From NCBI GenBank assembly GCA_902790635.1, contig CADASN010000003.1, forward strand, positions 124,001 to 188,000: DNA of 64,000 bases. The letters are read 5' to 3'. How positions within the stretch are numbered: position 1 is the stretch's first letter; every line of letters begins with the position of its first letter. A model generated the notes under the pieces. The model saw only the letters and a program-made list of their open reading frames with translations. It had not been told where the DNA came from and ran no database searches. Origin of the DNA: an uncultured Bacteroidia bacterium (lineage in GTDB: Bacteria > Bacteroidota > Bacteroidia > Bacteroidales > UBA932). Made by a program: the position numbers and the translations under genes. Positions 33,629 to 42,077 of the stretch are shown here, in pieces.

Positions 33629-34395
33629 TGAAAGATCTAGAGAATAAAAATGCCATCGTTACAGGTGCTCGCACAGGTATCTGCCGTGCCGTTGTAGAGG
33701 CATATGCAGAGGCTGGTTGCAATGTATGGGCGGTTGTACATCGCGATGACGATGCTTTCCTTGCTGATATGGAGGCACTTGCCAAGCGATGTGACGTGTG
33801 GATTAAAGTAGTTCATATTAATCTTGAAGACGAAGAGGATATCAAACGCGGAATGCGCGAGATAACCTCCGAGAAACTGCCTATCGACATCTTAGTTAAT
33901 GGGGCAGGAGTAACCAGTCCAAGCAGATTGATTCTGATAACCTCTTTGAAGGATATGCACCGCGTGATGCAGGTCAATTTCTTTGCTGCTGTGCAAATGG
34001 CTCAACTTACTTTTAAAGTAATGATGAGACAGAAGAGAGGAAGCATTATAAACATAGCAAGTATTGCAGGTATTGATGGCGATCTTTCTCAGCTTGAATA
34101 TGGCGCAAGTAAAGCAGCCCTAATATGTGCCACAAAGAAAATGGCTTACGAATGGGGCGACTTTGGGATCCGGGTTAATGCTATTGCACCGGGTATTATT
34201 GATACTAAAATGTTGGATGAAATGGAGACTCACGTTATTGAGGAACTTATCCGCAAGACTTCGCTTCATAGAGCAGGTAAACCTGGAGAGATTGCTCAAC
34301 TGTGTGTGTTCTTGGGAAGCGATAAATCCTCATATATCTCTTCAGAAACTATTCGCATAGATGGAGGGGGTTACAAATTTCGTTTCCACCTTTAA
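33628..34395 (+). CDS. SDR-family oxidoreductase, FabG-like (second copy)
   Basis: This 255-residue short-chain dehydrogenase has GARTGICRA as its cofactor loop, a VNGAG motif and YGASKAALICATKK with the catalytic YxxxK. The ending IRIDGGGYKF matches the family. It repeats the function of the SDR at 31803 but is of lower GC, like its neighbours. ATG 33628 overlaps the KAS III stop (TGATG). Confidence 0.85.
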   Translation: MKDLENKNAIVTGARTGICRAVVEAYAEAGCNVWAVVHRDDDAFLADMEALAKRCDVWIKVVHINLEDEEDIKRGMREITSEKLPIDILVNGAGVTSPSRLILITSLKDMHRVMQVNFFAAVQMAQLTFKVMMRQKRGSIINIASIAGIDGDLSQLEYGASKAALICATKKMAYEWGDFGIRVNAIAPGIIDTKMLDEMETHVIEELIRKTSLHRAGKPGEIAQLCVFLGSDKSSYISSETIRIDGGGYKFRFHL

Positions 34396-34415
34396 GCATA
34401 CAGAATTAAACCTTT

Positions 34416-35228
34416 ATGGAAGAAGCAAGGATCAAACAGAATGTCCTTGAGATGAAGCTCAAGGCTCTTGATATGGCGCTGAGCACCAGTTTTGGTGCGC
34501 ATATCGGGGGCGGTTTCTCTGCTATGGAGTTGATGGCTTGTCTCTATGAAGTGGCCAGTATTCCTTCCATGGCAGAGGAAAAGAGAGACAGAATCATTTT
34601 GAGTAAAGGTCACGGTGTGTTAGCTCTCTATACCGCTTTATGGCAAAAGGGCCTGATGACAGAAGAAGATCTGGCGACCTTTGAAACAGATGGAACACGG
34701 TTTCACGGTCATCCCCACCGCAATTTAGAGAAGGGTATTGAGTTCTCTGGTGGTAGCCTTGGTCTTGGCATTTCGTATGCGGTTGGAGTTGCCAAAGCTT
34801 GTAAGGATAAAGGCTTGAACAATAGAATCTATGTGATTCTGGGTGATGGCGAGATGGATGAGGGAATTGTTTGGGAAGCTTTAATGGCTATCACTAACTT
34901 TGGCTTGAATAATGTGACAGTTATTATTGACCGCAACCAGTATCAGTTGGATGGTCCCACTTCAGATATTATGAATCTTCTTTCTATCGAAGACAAGATG
35001 AAAGCGTTCGGTTATGAAGTTGAGACCGTGAACGGACATTCTATACCCGAACTGCTTGATACCCTCGGTAAGACATTTGATAAACCACATGCGGTCGTAG
35101 CCAATACAATCAAGGCCAACGGAATATCCTTCTTGATGAACAATAAGATTTCTCACCAGTGCGTATTACCCAGAAAGAAATACGAACTTGCCGTTGAAGA
35201 AATTAAAAAAGCTTACAATGGGGAATAA
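34416..35228 (+). CDS. Transketolase-like protein, N-terminal (TPP-binding) subunit
   Basis: These 270 residues correspond to the first half of transketolase. HGH-type histidines are in SKGHGVLALY and RFHGHPHRN. The thiamine diphosphate motif is LGDGEMDEGIVWEA with the downstream Asn in DRNQYQLDG. It must pair with the next gene to form an enzyme. Such split transketolases move two-carbon ketol units onto aldehyde acceptors. Here it lies between lipid-type genes, which is unusual for a central-metabolism enzyme. Confidence 0.88.
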   Translation: MEEARIKQNVLEMKLKALDMALSTSFGAHIGGGFSAMELMACLYEVASIPSMAEEKRDRIILSKGHGVLALYTALWQKGLMTEEDLATFETDGTRFHGHPHRNLEKGIEFSGGSLGLGISYAVGVAKACKDKGLNNRIYVILGDGEMDEGIVWEALMAITNFGLNNVTVIIDRNQYQLDGPTSDIMNLLSIEDKMKAFGYEVETVNGHSIPELLDTLGKTFDKPHAVVANTIKANGISFLMNNKISHQCVLPRKKYELAVEEIKKAYNGE

Positions 35229-36171
35229 TGTGAATTTCAAATTGATGTCAATGGCTGGCCAGGGGGGCAGTGTATTTGGAATCTCCCTCATTGAATTGAT
35301 GAATCTGCGCAACGATCTGATGGTGCTGTCTAGTGATATGTCAACACCTGCTGGTCTTGACAGATTCAAAGCAGCATACCCGGAGCATTTTATGAATATG
35401 GGTATTGCGGAGCAGAATATGATAGGAACTGCTGCCGGACTTGCAGAAGAAGGGTATAAACCTATTTGCGTAGCCCAAGCCTGCTTTATCACCATGCGAA
35501 GTTTCGAACAGGTGAGACAGTATTGCGGCTATATGCAGATACCGATGGTAATCATTGGTATTGGTTCCGGTGTTTCTCTTCAGTATATGGGAAACACCCA
35601 TTATGCCATTGAGGACTTGGCCTTGATGCGCACGATTCCGGGGATGGAGGTGATTGCTCCATGCGATTCATACGAGGCTGTTTTGGCATTTGAATATGCA
35701 GTGAATAGCAAACATCCTGTGTATATTCGTCTCTATGGTGGCCCCGCTATTCCTGGTATGTTTGACGAGGAGGTTACTTTTGAGTGTGGAAAAGCCATCA
35801 AGAAGAAAGAGGGCGCTGATGTGCAAATCATCGCAACAGGAAGCATGGTGGGTAACGCTCTGAAAGTGGCTGAAGATCTCGCTGCCGAAGGCATCTCGAC
35901 CGAAGTATTGGATATGCATACCATCAAACCTCTGGATGCAGAGGCAATTGACATAAACAAGAAACTGATTGTTACCCTTGAGGAACACAATATAATAGGC
36001 GGTCTTGGGAGTGCGGTTGCTGATGTTTTGAGTCAGTACACCAACCATCCTAATCTGTTGAAGTTGGGAATCAACGACCATTTCATACCTGTGGGCAGTT
36101 ATAAGTATCTGCTCCAACGGTGTGGGCTTGACATTGAAAGCGTTAAAAATGCAATAATCAATAATCTATAG
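35218..36171 (+). CDS. Transketolase-like protein, C-terminal subunit
   Basis: These 317 residues correspond to the second half of transketolase (pyrimidine-binding domain). The conserved Glu that activates TPP is in NMGIAEQNMIGTAAG near residue 60. The C-terminal domain has IIATGSMVGNALKVAEDL. ATG 35218 overlaps the N-terminal subunit gene by 11 bases, pointing to coupled translation. An ACP gene follows 9 bases later. Confidence 0.88.
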   Translation: MGNNVNFKLMSMAGQGGSVFGISLIELMNLRNDLMVLSSDMSTPAGLDRFKAAYPEHFMNMGIAEQNMIGTAAGLAEEGYKPICVAQACFITMRSFEQVRQYCGYMQIPMVIIGIGSGVSLQYMGNTHYAIEDLALMRTIPGMEVIAPCDSYEAVLAFEYAVNSKHPVYIRLYGGPAIPGMFDEEVTFECGKAIKKKEGADVQIIATGSMVGNALKVAEDLAAEGISTEVLDMHTIKPLDAEAIDINKKLIVTLEEHNIIGGLGSAVADVLSQYTNHPNLLKLGINDHFIPVGSYKYLLQRCGLDIESVKNAIINNL

Positions 36172-36180
36172 TATATTCAT

Positions 36181-36414
36181 ATGGATACCTTAGAAAAAGT
36201 CATTGAAATTGTCGCTATCACTTGCGACGTTGATAAGAGTGAAGTAACCGAAAGCAGCACGGTGGGTGATTTCCCTGCTTGGGATTCTGTAGGTCATCTC
36301 GGAATCTTGAGCAAAGTTGAGGAAGCGTTCGATATCAGTTTCGAGCCCGAGGAGATGATGGAGATTGAAGATGTAAAGGATATTGTTGATGCTGTAAACA
36401 ATAAGCTTGCATAA
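36181..36414 (+). CDS. Acyl carrier protein (second copy)
   Basis: This 77-residue acidic ACP has the phosphopantetheine site in AWDSVGHLGIL (Ser near residue 36) and a typical helix IEDVKDIVDAV. Unlike the first ACP it has the normal DS(V/L) motif. It overlaps the AMP-ligase gene by TAATG, so the ligase probably loads it. It is the last gene of the low-GC stretch. Confidence 0.88.
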   Translation: MDTLEKVIEIVAITCDVDKSEVTESSTVGDFPAWDSVGHLGILSKVEEAFDISFEPEEMMEIEDVKDIVDAVNNKLA

Positions 36415-37862
36415 TGACAATCGAGGAGCAAATCTGTCAGAACGCAATCCGGCATCCGGCGAGTATTGCGTTGATTACACCGGAAGAGCAGGTGACGTAT
36501 GCCCAGCTCTGGGAGCGTTGCTTGTTGGCCGCAACCAATGTGCGGCGGAAATACGGTTTGCAAAAGGGAGACAGGATCATCCTCGCCGCTTCCGCCAATA
36601 TTGATTTCATCTACGCATATTTTGGTATCCATATGGCGGGCGGGGTCTGTGCCCCTATCGATCCGGACACCAACGAGACCCGATTCGAGCTCATCAAGAA
36701 TTCGACGAAGCCGGTCTGCACGATGGGCGTGCTCCATAAAGTGGCGGGGACGCAGACGGCCCCTTTCAGCGAAGTGCTGACCCCTTGCGACAAGATAGAT
36801 CCATATCAAACGCCCGATCCGGAGCAGATAGCCGATATCTTGTTCACTACAGGTACTACGGGAGCACCCAAGGGCGTTGCCTTGAATCATAAAAACCTGA
36901 CAGCAGCCGCGCTCAACATCAATACTTTCATCAAGAATACCGCTGAAGATGTGGAATTGTTGGCGTTGCCTGTAAGCCATTCGTTTGGTTTGGGACGCGT
37001 GCGCTGTGTCCTGTCAAAGGGGGGCTCCCTGGTTCTGCTCGGATCGTTTGCCAACATGAAGAAATTCTTCGAACAAATGGAGCGCTTCCATTGCACGGGC
37101 TTCGGCATGGTCCCTGCCAGCTGGGCTTACATCAAGAAGATGAGCGGAAGGAAGATCGGCGAATTCGCCGGGCAGCTGCGCTATATTGAGATCGGTAGTT
37201 CTTTTATGCCGATTCCCGACAAGGAGCTTCTTTGTGAGTTGTTGCCTGATACACGCATCTGCATGCACTATGGCCTGACCGAGGCCTCCCGCTCTGCCTT
37301 TATGGAGTTCCATTCTGAGCATGACTACCTGAATACGGCCGGCAAGGCTTCACCCAATGTGGAGGTGAAAATCTTTGACACGGAAGGTAACGTGCTGCCG
37401 ACAGGAGCAGAAGGAGAAGTCTGTGTCAAGGGTGAACACGTGACGTGCAGCTATTGGAATGAGACCCCGGAAAGATTTGCGAAAGACTTCTATGACGGCT
37501 ATTTCCGTACCGGAGACTGTGGCTATCTGGACGCCGAAGGCTATATCCATCTGAAGAGCCGCATCAAGGAAATGATCAACGTGGGTGGCAAGAAGGTGAG
37601 CCCGATGGAGGTGGAGGATATCCTGAATACGATCCCCGGCATTGAGGACTGTGCGTGTGTAGCCATGCCTGACCCGGAAGGGGTGATGGGCGAACTGGTG
37701 AAAGCTTTCATCGTAAGCAAAGACGGGAGCCTTACTGATGCTGCCATCATTGAGGCCCTGAGACCCAAGTTGGAAGCGTATAAACTTCCTGCCAGGATAG
37801 AACGCATTGACGCGATCCCCAAAACCGCATCCGGGAAGGTTCAACGTCTTAAATTGAAATAA
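36414..37862 (+). CDS. AMP-dependent acyl ligase (acyl-CoA/ACP synthetase family)
   Basis: This 482-residue adenylating enzyme has the P-loop signature ILFTTGTTGAPKGVALNH near residue 143. MHYGLTEASRSAF and the hinge region YFRTGDCGYLDAEGYIHL follow in order, with PKTASGKVQRLKLK holding the C-terminal catalytic lysine. It would activate a carboxylic acid as acyl-AMP and pass it to CoA or to the ACP encoded just upstream. GC rises again from here. The LuxE-LuxC fusion starts 4 bases later. Confidence 0.88.
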   Translation: MTIEEQICQNAIRHPASIALITPEEQVTYAQLWERCLLAATNVRRKYGLQKGDRIILAASANIDFIYAYFGIHMAGGVCAPIDPDTNETRFELIKNSTKPVCTMGVLHKVAGTQTAPFSEVLTPCDKIDPYQTPDPEQIADILFTTGTTGAPKGVALNHKNLTAAALNINTFIKNTAEDVELLALPVSHSFGLGRVRCVLSKGGSLVLLGSFANMKKFFEQMERFHCTGFGMVPASWAYIKKMSGRKIGEFAGQLRYIEIGSSFMPIPDKELLCELLPDTRICMHYGLTEASRSAFMEFHSEHDYLNTAGKASPNVEVKIFDTEGNVLPTGAEGEVCVKGEHVTCSYWNETPERFAKDFYDGYFRTGDCGYLDAEGYIHLKSRIKEMINVGGKKVSPMEVEDILNTIPGIEDCACVAMPDPEGVMGELVKAFIVSKDGSLTDAAIIEALRPKLEAYKLPARIERIDAIPKTASGKVQRLKLK

Positions 37863-37866
37863 AGAT

Positions 37867-40335
37867 ATGGAAGAGCAGATTTCCTACATGGATGAACTGT
37901 TCAGTTTGCCGGCGTATTCCGACAATGAAGAGCAGCAAAGCCTGTATCTGAAAGCCTTGCAGGAGGAACTGGTGTTTCACTATGAGCATAATGAAATGTA
38001 CCGTCAGTTCTGCGATCGTAAAGGCTTTGATCCCCGTAAGGAGATATCATCCCTGGAGGAAATCCCGCCGGTCGCCGTGAGCGTGTTCAAGGACTTGGGA
38101 ATGGGACTGGCTTCCGTACCCAAGGAAGACATCAAACTGCGGCTTCAATCTTCCGCAACATCCGGAACTCCCAGCACCATCGTGGTAGATAAAATCACCT
38201 CCAAGCGTCAGGCCAAGGCCATGGTGAAGGTGATTCAGGAGGCCATTGGCCGGGAGCGCAAACCTTTTCTGGTGATGGATATTGATCCCCGGTCAGAATT
38301 CCGTGCGCTGCTGGGTGCCCGTTTCGCCGCCATCACCGGTTACCTGAATTTTGCGAGCAAGGCAGGTTATTTCCTCAAGGCAAAAGACGGCATATCGTAC
38401 TTCGATGTGGAGGCCATGCAGGAATACGTGGCTTCGATCCCGGCGGACCAGCCTGTGGTCGTATTCGGCTTCACTTACATTCTCTATAGCAATGTGCTGA
38501 AAGCCATTCAGGAAAAGGGGATTGCAATCGCGCTGCCCAAAGGCTCCAAGATCATCCACATCGGTGGCTGGAAGAAACTGGAAAGCGAGAAGATCAGCAA
38601 GGAACTGTTCAACAAACAACTCGCAGCTTGTTTCGGCATCGATCCGGTGGATGTGATAGATATCTATGGCTTCACCGAACAGATGGGATTGAACTATCCC
38701 GACTGCCCTTGCGGTTGCAAGCATGAGTCCAGCTATGTGAAGGTGCTGGTGCGTGATGTCGTCACGAACAAAGTGCTTCCTGCGGGCGAAGAAGGTAAAC
38801 TGGAGTTTATCACGCCTGTCCCGCACAGTTATCCCGGCAATGTAGTGCTGACCGATGACCTGGGAATGATCATGGATGGTGAGTGCCCGTATGGCCGGCC
38901 CGGCAAACGGTTCAAGATCCTGGGCCGTTTGAAGAAAGCCGAGGTCAGAGGTTGCGGTGATATCCTTTCCAACAAACTCACTTTCCAGAAGCGTTCCACC
39001 GGGTCCGTAAGTGATGATAAACTGGAGATTCAGTACTTCCGGAATGAGATTGTAGAGGGGGAGACCCCGGAGAAGACCCTCCAAGGTATGATTGACACCT
39101 TGAAGGGTCAGTTGCCCTGGCTCCGCAAGCAGCCAATCGAGGCTTTGATCGGGCTCATCGATGCCGCAGCCCAGCGCTGGGCAAGCGATCCGAAGTACCA
39201 GTTCTTGAAAGACAAGGGCCTGCATTTTCTGGCTGCATGGTGCGGCGAGCGCCATCTGAAAGAGATTGCGGAGTTCGGCCTGCGGGGCAATGTGGGGTAT
39301 GCAGATGCGTACAGCCCGTTCCCGGATTCTGCAAAACATCTGTTGAAAGCGAACTCACGTGGCCTCTGCTGCCACTGGATGGCGGGTAACGTGCAGATTC
39401 TGGGTCTTTTTGCATTGGTACAGTGCATCATGACCAAAAATGTGAACCTGCTGAAGGTGTCTTCTCACGATGATGGTGTATTTGCCAGTTTGTTGAGTGC
39501 CTTCGAGGGTTTGAGCTGTACCACGCCAAACGGCTCCACCATTGAGGGCAATGACCTGCTCAAGACCATGGGGGTGGTTTATTTCTCCCGGAATGCCGTG
39601 AAACTGGGTGAGCAAATGTCCCGGAATGCTGATGTGCGGATTGCCTGGGGAGGGCGTGAAGCAGTAGAAACCGTTGCAGGTTATCCTTCCAGATATGATT
39701 GTGAGACGGTCATCTTCGGGCCGAAGCTTTCGTTCGCAGTTGTAAGCAAAGAAATGCTCACGGATGAGCAGGCTGCCAAGAAACTGGCCCGCCGTGTTTC
39801 CGTGGATGTTTCCGTATTTGACCAGACCGGTTGCGCCTCTGCCCACAATCTCTTTGTGGAGAAGGGTGGCGCAGTAAGTCCCGGGAAGTTCTGTGAGATC
39901 CTGAATGAATCCATGGCGAAGACCGAGATTCAGATTCCGAAGCCTGCGATGTCTCCCGAACAGGTCTCTGCTATCCATTCCATCCGGGGTGTCTATGACT
40001 TCTGCGGAACAGCCATTGGCAGCGAAACCATGTCATACTCCATTTTGCTTGATGACAAAGACGAATTGCACAAGCCTGTTTATTCCCGTGTGCTGTTTGT
40101 GCACGCCGTAGATAGTATCATGCAGGCGGTCAAGCACGTCACCGATGACATTCAAACCATCGGCGTCGAAGCCCTGCCTGAGCAGGCTGTTGCCTTTGCG
40201 GAGGCCGCCACGCCGAAGGGTGCCGTACGCTTCCCGCAGATCGGCCGGATGCTCAACTTTGAGATGCCGTGGGATGGTATCGTTCTGATTGACAGGTTGG
40301 TAAAATGGAACACCCTGATGGGGCCCCTTTGCTAG
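37867..40335 (+). CDS. LuxE-LuxC fusion: acyl-protein synthetase joined to acyl-CoA/acyl-protein reductase
   Basis: This 822-residue protein fuses two subunits of the fatty-acid reductase known from luxCDE. Residues about 1-380 are LuxE-like (adenylate-forming, SSATSGTPSTIVV, DIYGFTEQMGLNYPDCPCG), with Cys363 in EVRGCGDILS, where LuxE carries its acyl thioester cysteine. Residues about 400-822 are LuxC-like, an NADPH-dependent acyl reductase of the aldehyde dehydrogenase fold, with the likely catalytic Cys656 in FDQTGCASAH. Together they would turn a free acid to an aldehyde by an internal acyl hand-over. No luciferase genes are present. It is flanked by an AMP ligase and an MBL hydrolase. 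Confidence 0.85.
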   Translation: MEEQISYMDELFSLPAYSDNEEQQSLYLKALQEELVFHYEHNEMYRQFCDRKGFDPRKEISSLEEIPPVAVSVFKDLGMGLASVPKEDIKLRLQSSATSGTPSTIVVDKITSKRQAKAMVKVIQEAIGRERKPFLVMDIDPRSEFRALLGARFAAITGYLNFASKAGYFLKAKDGISYFDVEAMQEYVASIPADQPVVVFGFTYILYSNVLKAIQEKGIAIALPKGSKIIHIGGWKKLESEKISKELFNKQLAACFGIDPVDVIDIYGFTEQMGLNYPDCPCGCKHESSYVKVLVRDVVTNKVLPAGEEGKLEFITPVPHSYPGNVVLTDDLGMIMDGECPYGRPGKRFKILGRLKKAEVRGCGDILSNKLTFQKRSTGSVSDDKLEIQYFRNEIVEGETPEKTLQGMIDTLKGQLPWLRKQPIEALIGLIDAAAQRWASDPKYQFLKDKGLHFLAAWCGERHLKEIAEFGLRGNVGYADAYSPFPDSAKHLLKANSRGLCCHWMAGNVQILGLFALVQCIMTKNVNLLKVSSHDDGVFASLLSAFEGLSCTTPNGSTIEGNDLLKTMGVVYFSRNAVKLGEQMSRNADVRIAWGGREAVETVAGYPSRYDCETVIFGPKLSFAVVSKEMLTDEQAAKKLARRVSVDVSVFDQTGCASAHNLFVEKGGAVSPGKFCEILNESMAKTEIQIPKPAMSPEQVSAIHSIRGVYDFCGTAIGSETMSYSILLDDKDELHKPVYSRVLFVHAVDSIMQAVKHVTDDIQTIGVEALPEQAVAFAEAATPKGAVRFPQIGRMLNFEMPWDGIVLIDRLVKWNTLMGPLC

Positions 40336-40929
40336 ATGATCGTAGAGAGAGTAATAAACAGCGTTTTTACTTCCAATACCTATATTCTGCACGAAGAAGG
40401 AGGGTTGGATTATTGGCTGGTTGATATCGGTGATGTGGAGCCCGTATCCGCCTTGCTTCCGGAAGGTGCCAGACTGCGCGGACTGTTGCTGACCCATACG
40501 CATTACGACCATATGTACGGAATCAACCGTTTGGTTTCCCTCTTTCCGGATTGTGTCGTTTATACTTCGGAGCATGGCCGGGAAGGCCTGTATTCGGATA
40601 AGTTAAATAACTCCCGATACCATTACGATAAGTTGATTTACGCGCGGGAAGACAATGTCCGTGTCCTGCATGAGGGAGACCTTGTCCCTTTGTGGGCTGG
40701 ATGTGAAGCGGAAGTTTTTGAGACGCCAGGGCACGATTGGAGTTGTCTGGTTTATCGGATTGGCACCAGAGTCTTTTCCGGGGATTCCTTCATTCCCGGC
40801 ATTAAAGTGAAGGCCACTTTCCCAAAAAGTGACAAGACCGAAGCCGCCGAATCAGAACAGAGAATCCGGGAACTGGCCTCAGGGCTGACGGTATATCCCG
40901 GGCATGGTGAGTCAAGCATGATCGATTAA
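40336..40929 (+). CDS. MBL-fold metallo-hydrolase
   Basis: This 197-residue glyoxalase-II-like hydrolase has the metal-binding THTHYDHMYG near residue 56, with further ligands in ETPGHDWSC, VFSGDSF and the final YPGHGES. It starts on the base after the LuxE-LuxC stop. Proteins of this class often split thioesters. A role like LuxD, releasing acyl groups from ACP for the reductase, is a reasonable inference but not shown. Confidence 0.8.
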   Translation: MIVERVINSVFTSNTYILHEEGGLDYWLVDIGDVEPVSALLPEGARLRGLLLTHTHYDHMYGINRLVSLFPDCVVYTSEHGREGLYSDKLNNSRYHYDKLIYAREDNVRVLHEGDLVPLWAGCEAEVFETPGHDWSCLVYRIGTRVFSGDSFIPGIKVKATFPKSDKTEAAESEQRIRELASGLTVYPGHGESSMID

Positions 40930-40940
40930 ATAATAAACCT

Positions 40941-42077
40941 ATGTTTATCCCCTTCAATAAACCGTTCCTCACCGGAAAAGAGGCGCACTATATGTACCAG
41001 GCCGTCTATACCGGGAAACTGTCCGGAAACGGTGTATTTACCAAGAGATGCCAGCAGTTCTTCGAAGAACGCTATGGCCTCAGGAAATGCCTGATGACAA
41101 CCTCCGGAACAGATGCGTTGGAGATGGCTGCCATTCTGTGCGATGTCCGTCCTGGCGATGAGGTCATCGTCCCTTCCTATACTTTCGTGTCAACGGCGTT
41201 GGCATTTGTCCGGCAAGGTGCAAAGATCGTTTTTGCAGACAGTTGCGAAGACAATCCCAACATCGACCCCGGGAAGCTGGAGGCTTTGATTACGGAGCGG
41301 ACCAAGGTGATCGTTCCGGTCCATTATGCGGGCGTGGCGTGCGATATGGACGTGATCATGGACATTGCCGACCGTCATCACCTGTTTGTGGTCGAGGATG
41401 CTGCGCAGGCGATAGATTCTTATTATAAAGGACGTCCGCTTGGCGGAATCGGCCATTTCGGCTGTTTCTCTTTCCATGAGACCAAGAATGTTACGGCCGG
41501 TGGCGAAGGAGGCCTTCTGGCCATCAATGACGAGCGTTTCATCCGCCGTGCGGAGATCATTTGGGAGAAAGGTACCAACCGGGCTGAGTTTTTCCGGGGG
41601 ATGGTGAACAAATACGGGTGGGTGGATACCGGATCCTCATTCCTCCCGTCCGAGATCAATAGCGCTTTCCTCTGGGCCCAGTTGGAGAGCCTGACAGAGA
41701 TCCAGGCCTGCCGTAAGGCTTTGTGGAAGCAGTATCATGAAGGGTTGAAGGACTTGGCGGAATCCGGTTATTTCCAGATGCCGGTCATTCCCGGGTATGC
41801 TACCAACAACGCCCATATGTTCTACCTGGTTTGCCGGAGTCTCGAGGAGCGGACACGGTTGATTGCTTTCCTGAAAGAAAACGAAGTCAATGCCGTCTTC
41901 CACTATTTGAGTCTGCACAAGAGTGACTATTACCGTTCTATTTCAGAATCAATCCCGGATCTTCCGAATTGCGACCGCTATGCTGACTGCCTGGTCCGGT
42001 TGCCGATGTTTTTCGATCTTAAGACGGAAGAAGTGGGGCGTATCATAGATTTGATTCGGAAGTTTTATGTCGGATAA
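40941..42077 (+). CDS. rffA: dTDP-4-amino-4,6-dideoxygalactose transaminase
   Basis: This PLP aminotransferase (WecE/RffA) makes dTDP-Fuc4N from dTDP-4-keto-6-deoxyglucose and glutamate. Its 378 residues follow the enterobacterial RffA closely: IPFNKPFLTGKEAHYMYQA at the start, GDEVIVPSYTFVSTA, PVHYAGVACDMD, the PLP lysine in CFSFHETKNVTAGGEGG, and GTNRAEFFRG. It overlaps the glycosyltransferase gene downstream by 11 bases, which suggests that its sugar is what that enzyme transfers. Confidence 0.93.
   Translation: MFIPFNKPFLTGKEAHYMYQAVYTGKLSGNGVFTKRCQQFFEERYGLRKCLMTTSGTDALEMAAILCDVRPGDEVIVPSYTFVSTALAFVRQGAKIVFADSCEDNPNIDPGKLEALITERTKVIVPVHYAGVACDMDVIMDIADRHHLFVVEDAAQAIDSYYKGRPLGGIGHFGCFSFHETKNVTAGGEGGLLAINDERFIRRAEIIWEKGTNRAEFFRGMVNKYGWVDTGSSFLPSEINSAFLWAQLESLTEIQACRKALWKQYHEGLKDLAESGYFQMPVIPGYATNNAHMFYLVCRSLEERTRLIAFLKENEVNAVFHYLSLHKSDYYRSISESIPDLPNCDRYADCLVRLPMFFDLKTEEVGRIIDLIRKFYVG

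Noticed and set aside
37309..37324. CATTCTGAGCATGA within the AMP-ligase gene as a third copy of the short repeat
   Set aside because: The match stops after CATTCTGAGC, and the codons (FHSEHDY) fit the enzyme without an insertion. It is a chance resemblance.
37867..40335. A bioluminescence operon
   Set aside because: Only LuxE- and LuxC-like parts are present. No luciferase (luxA/luxB-like) gene lies in the window, and the neighbours are glycan genes.
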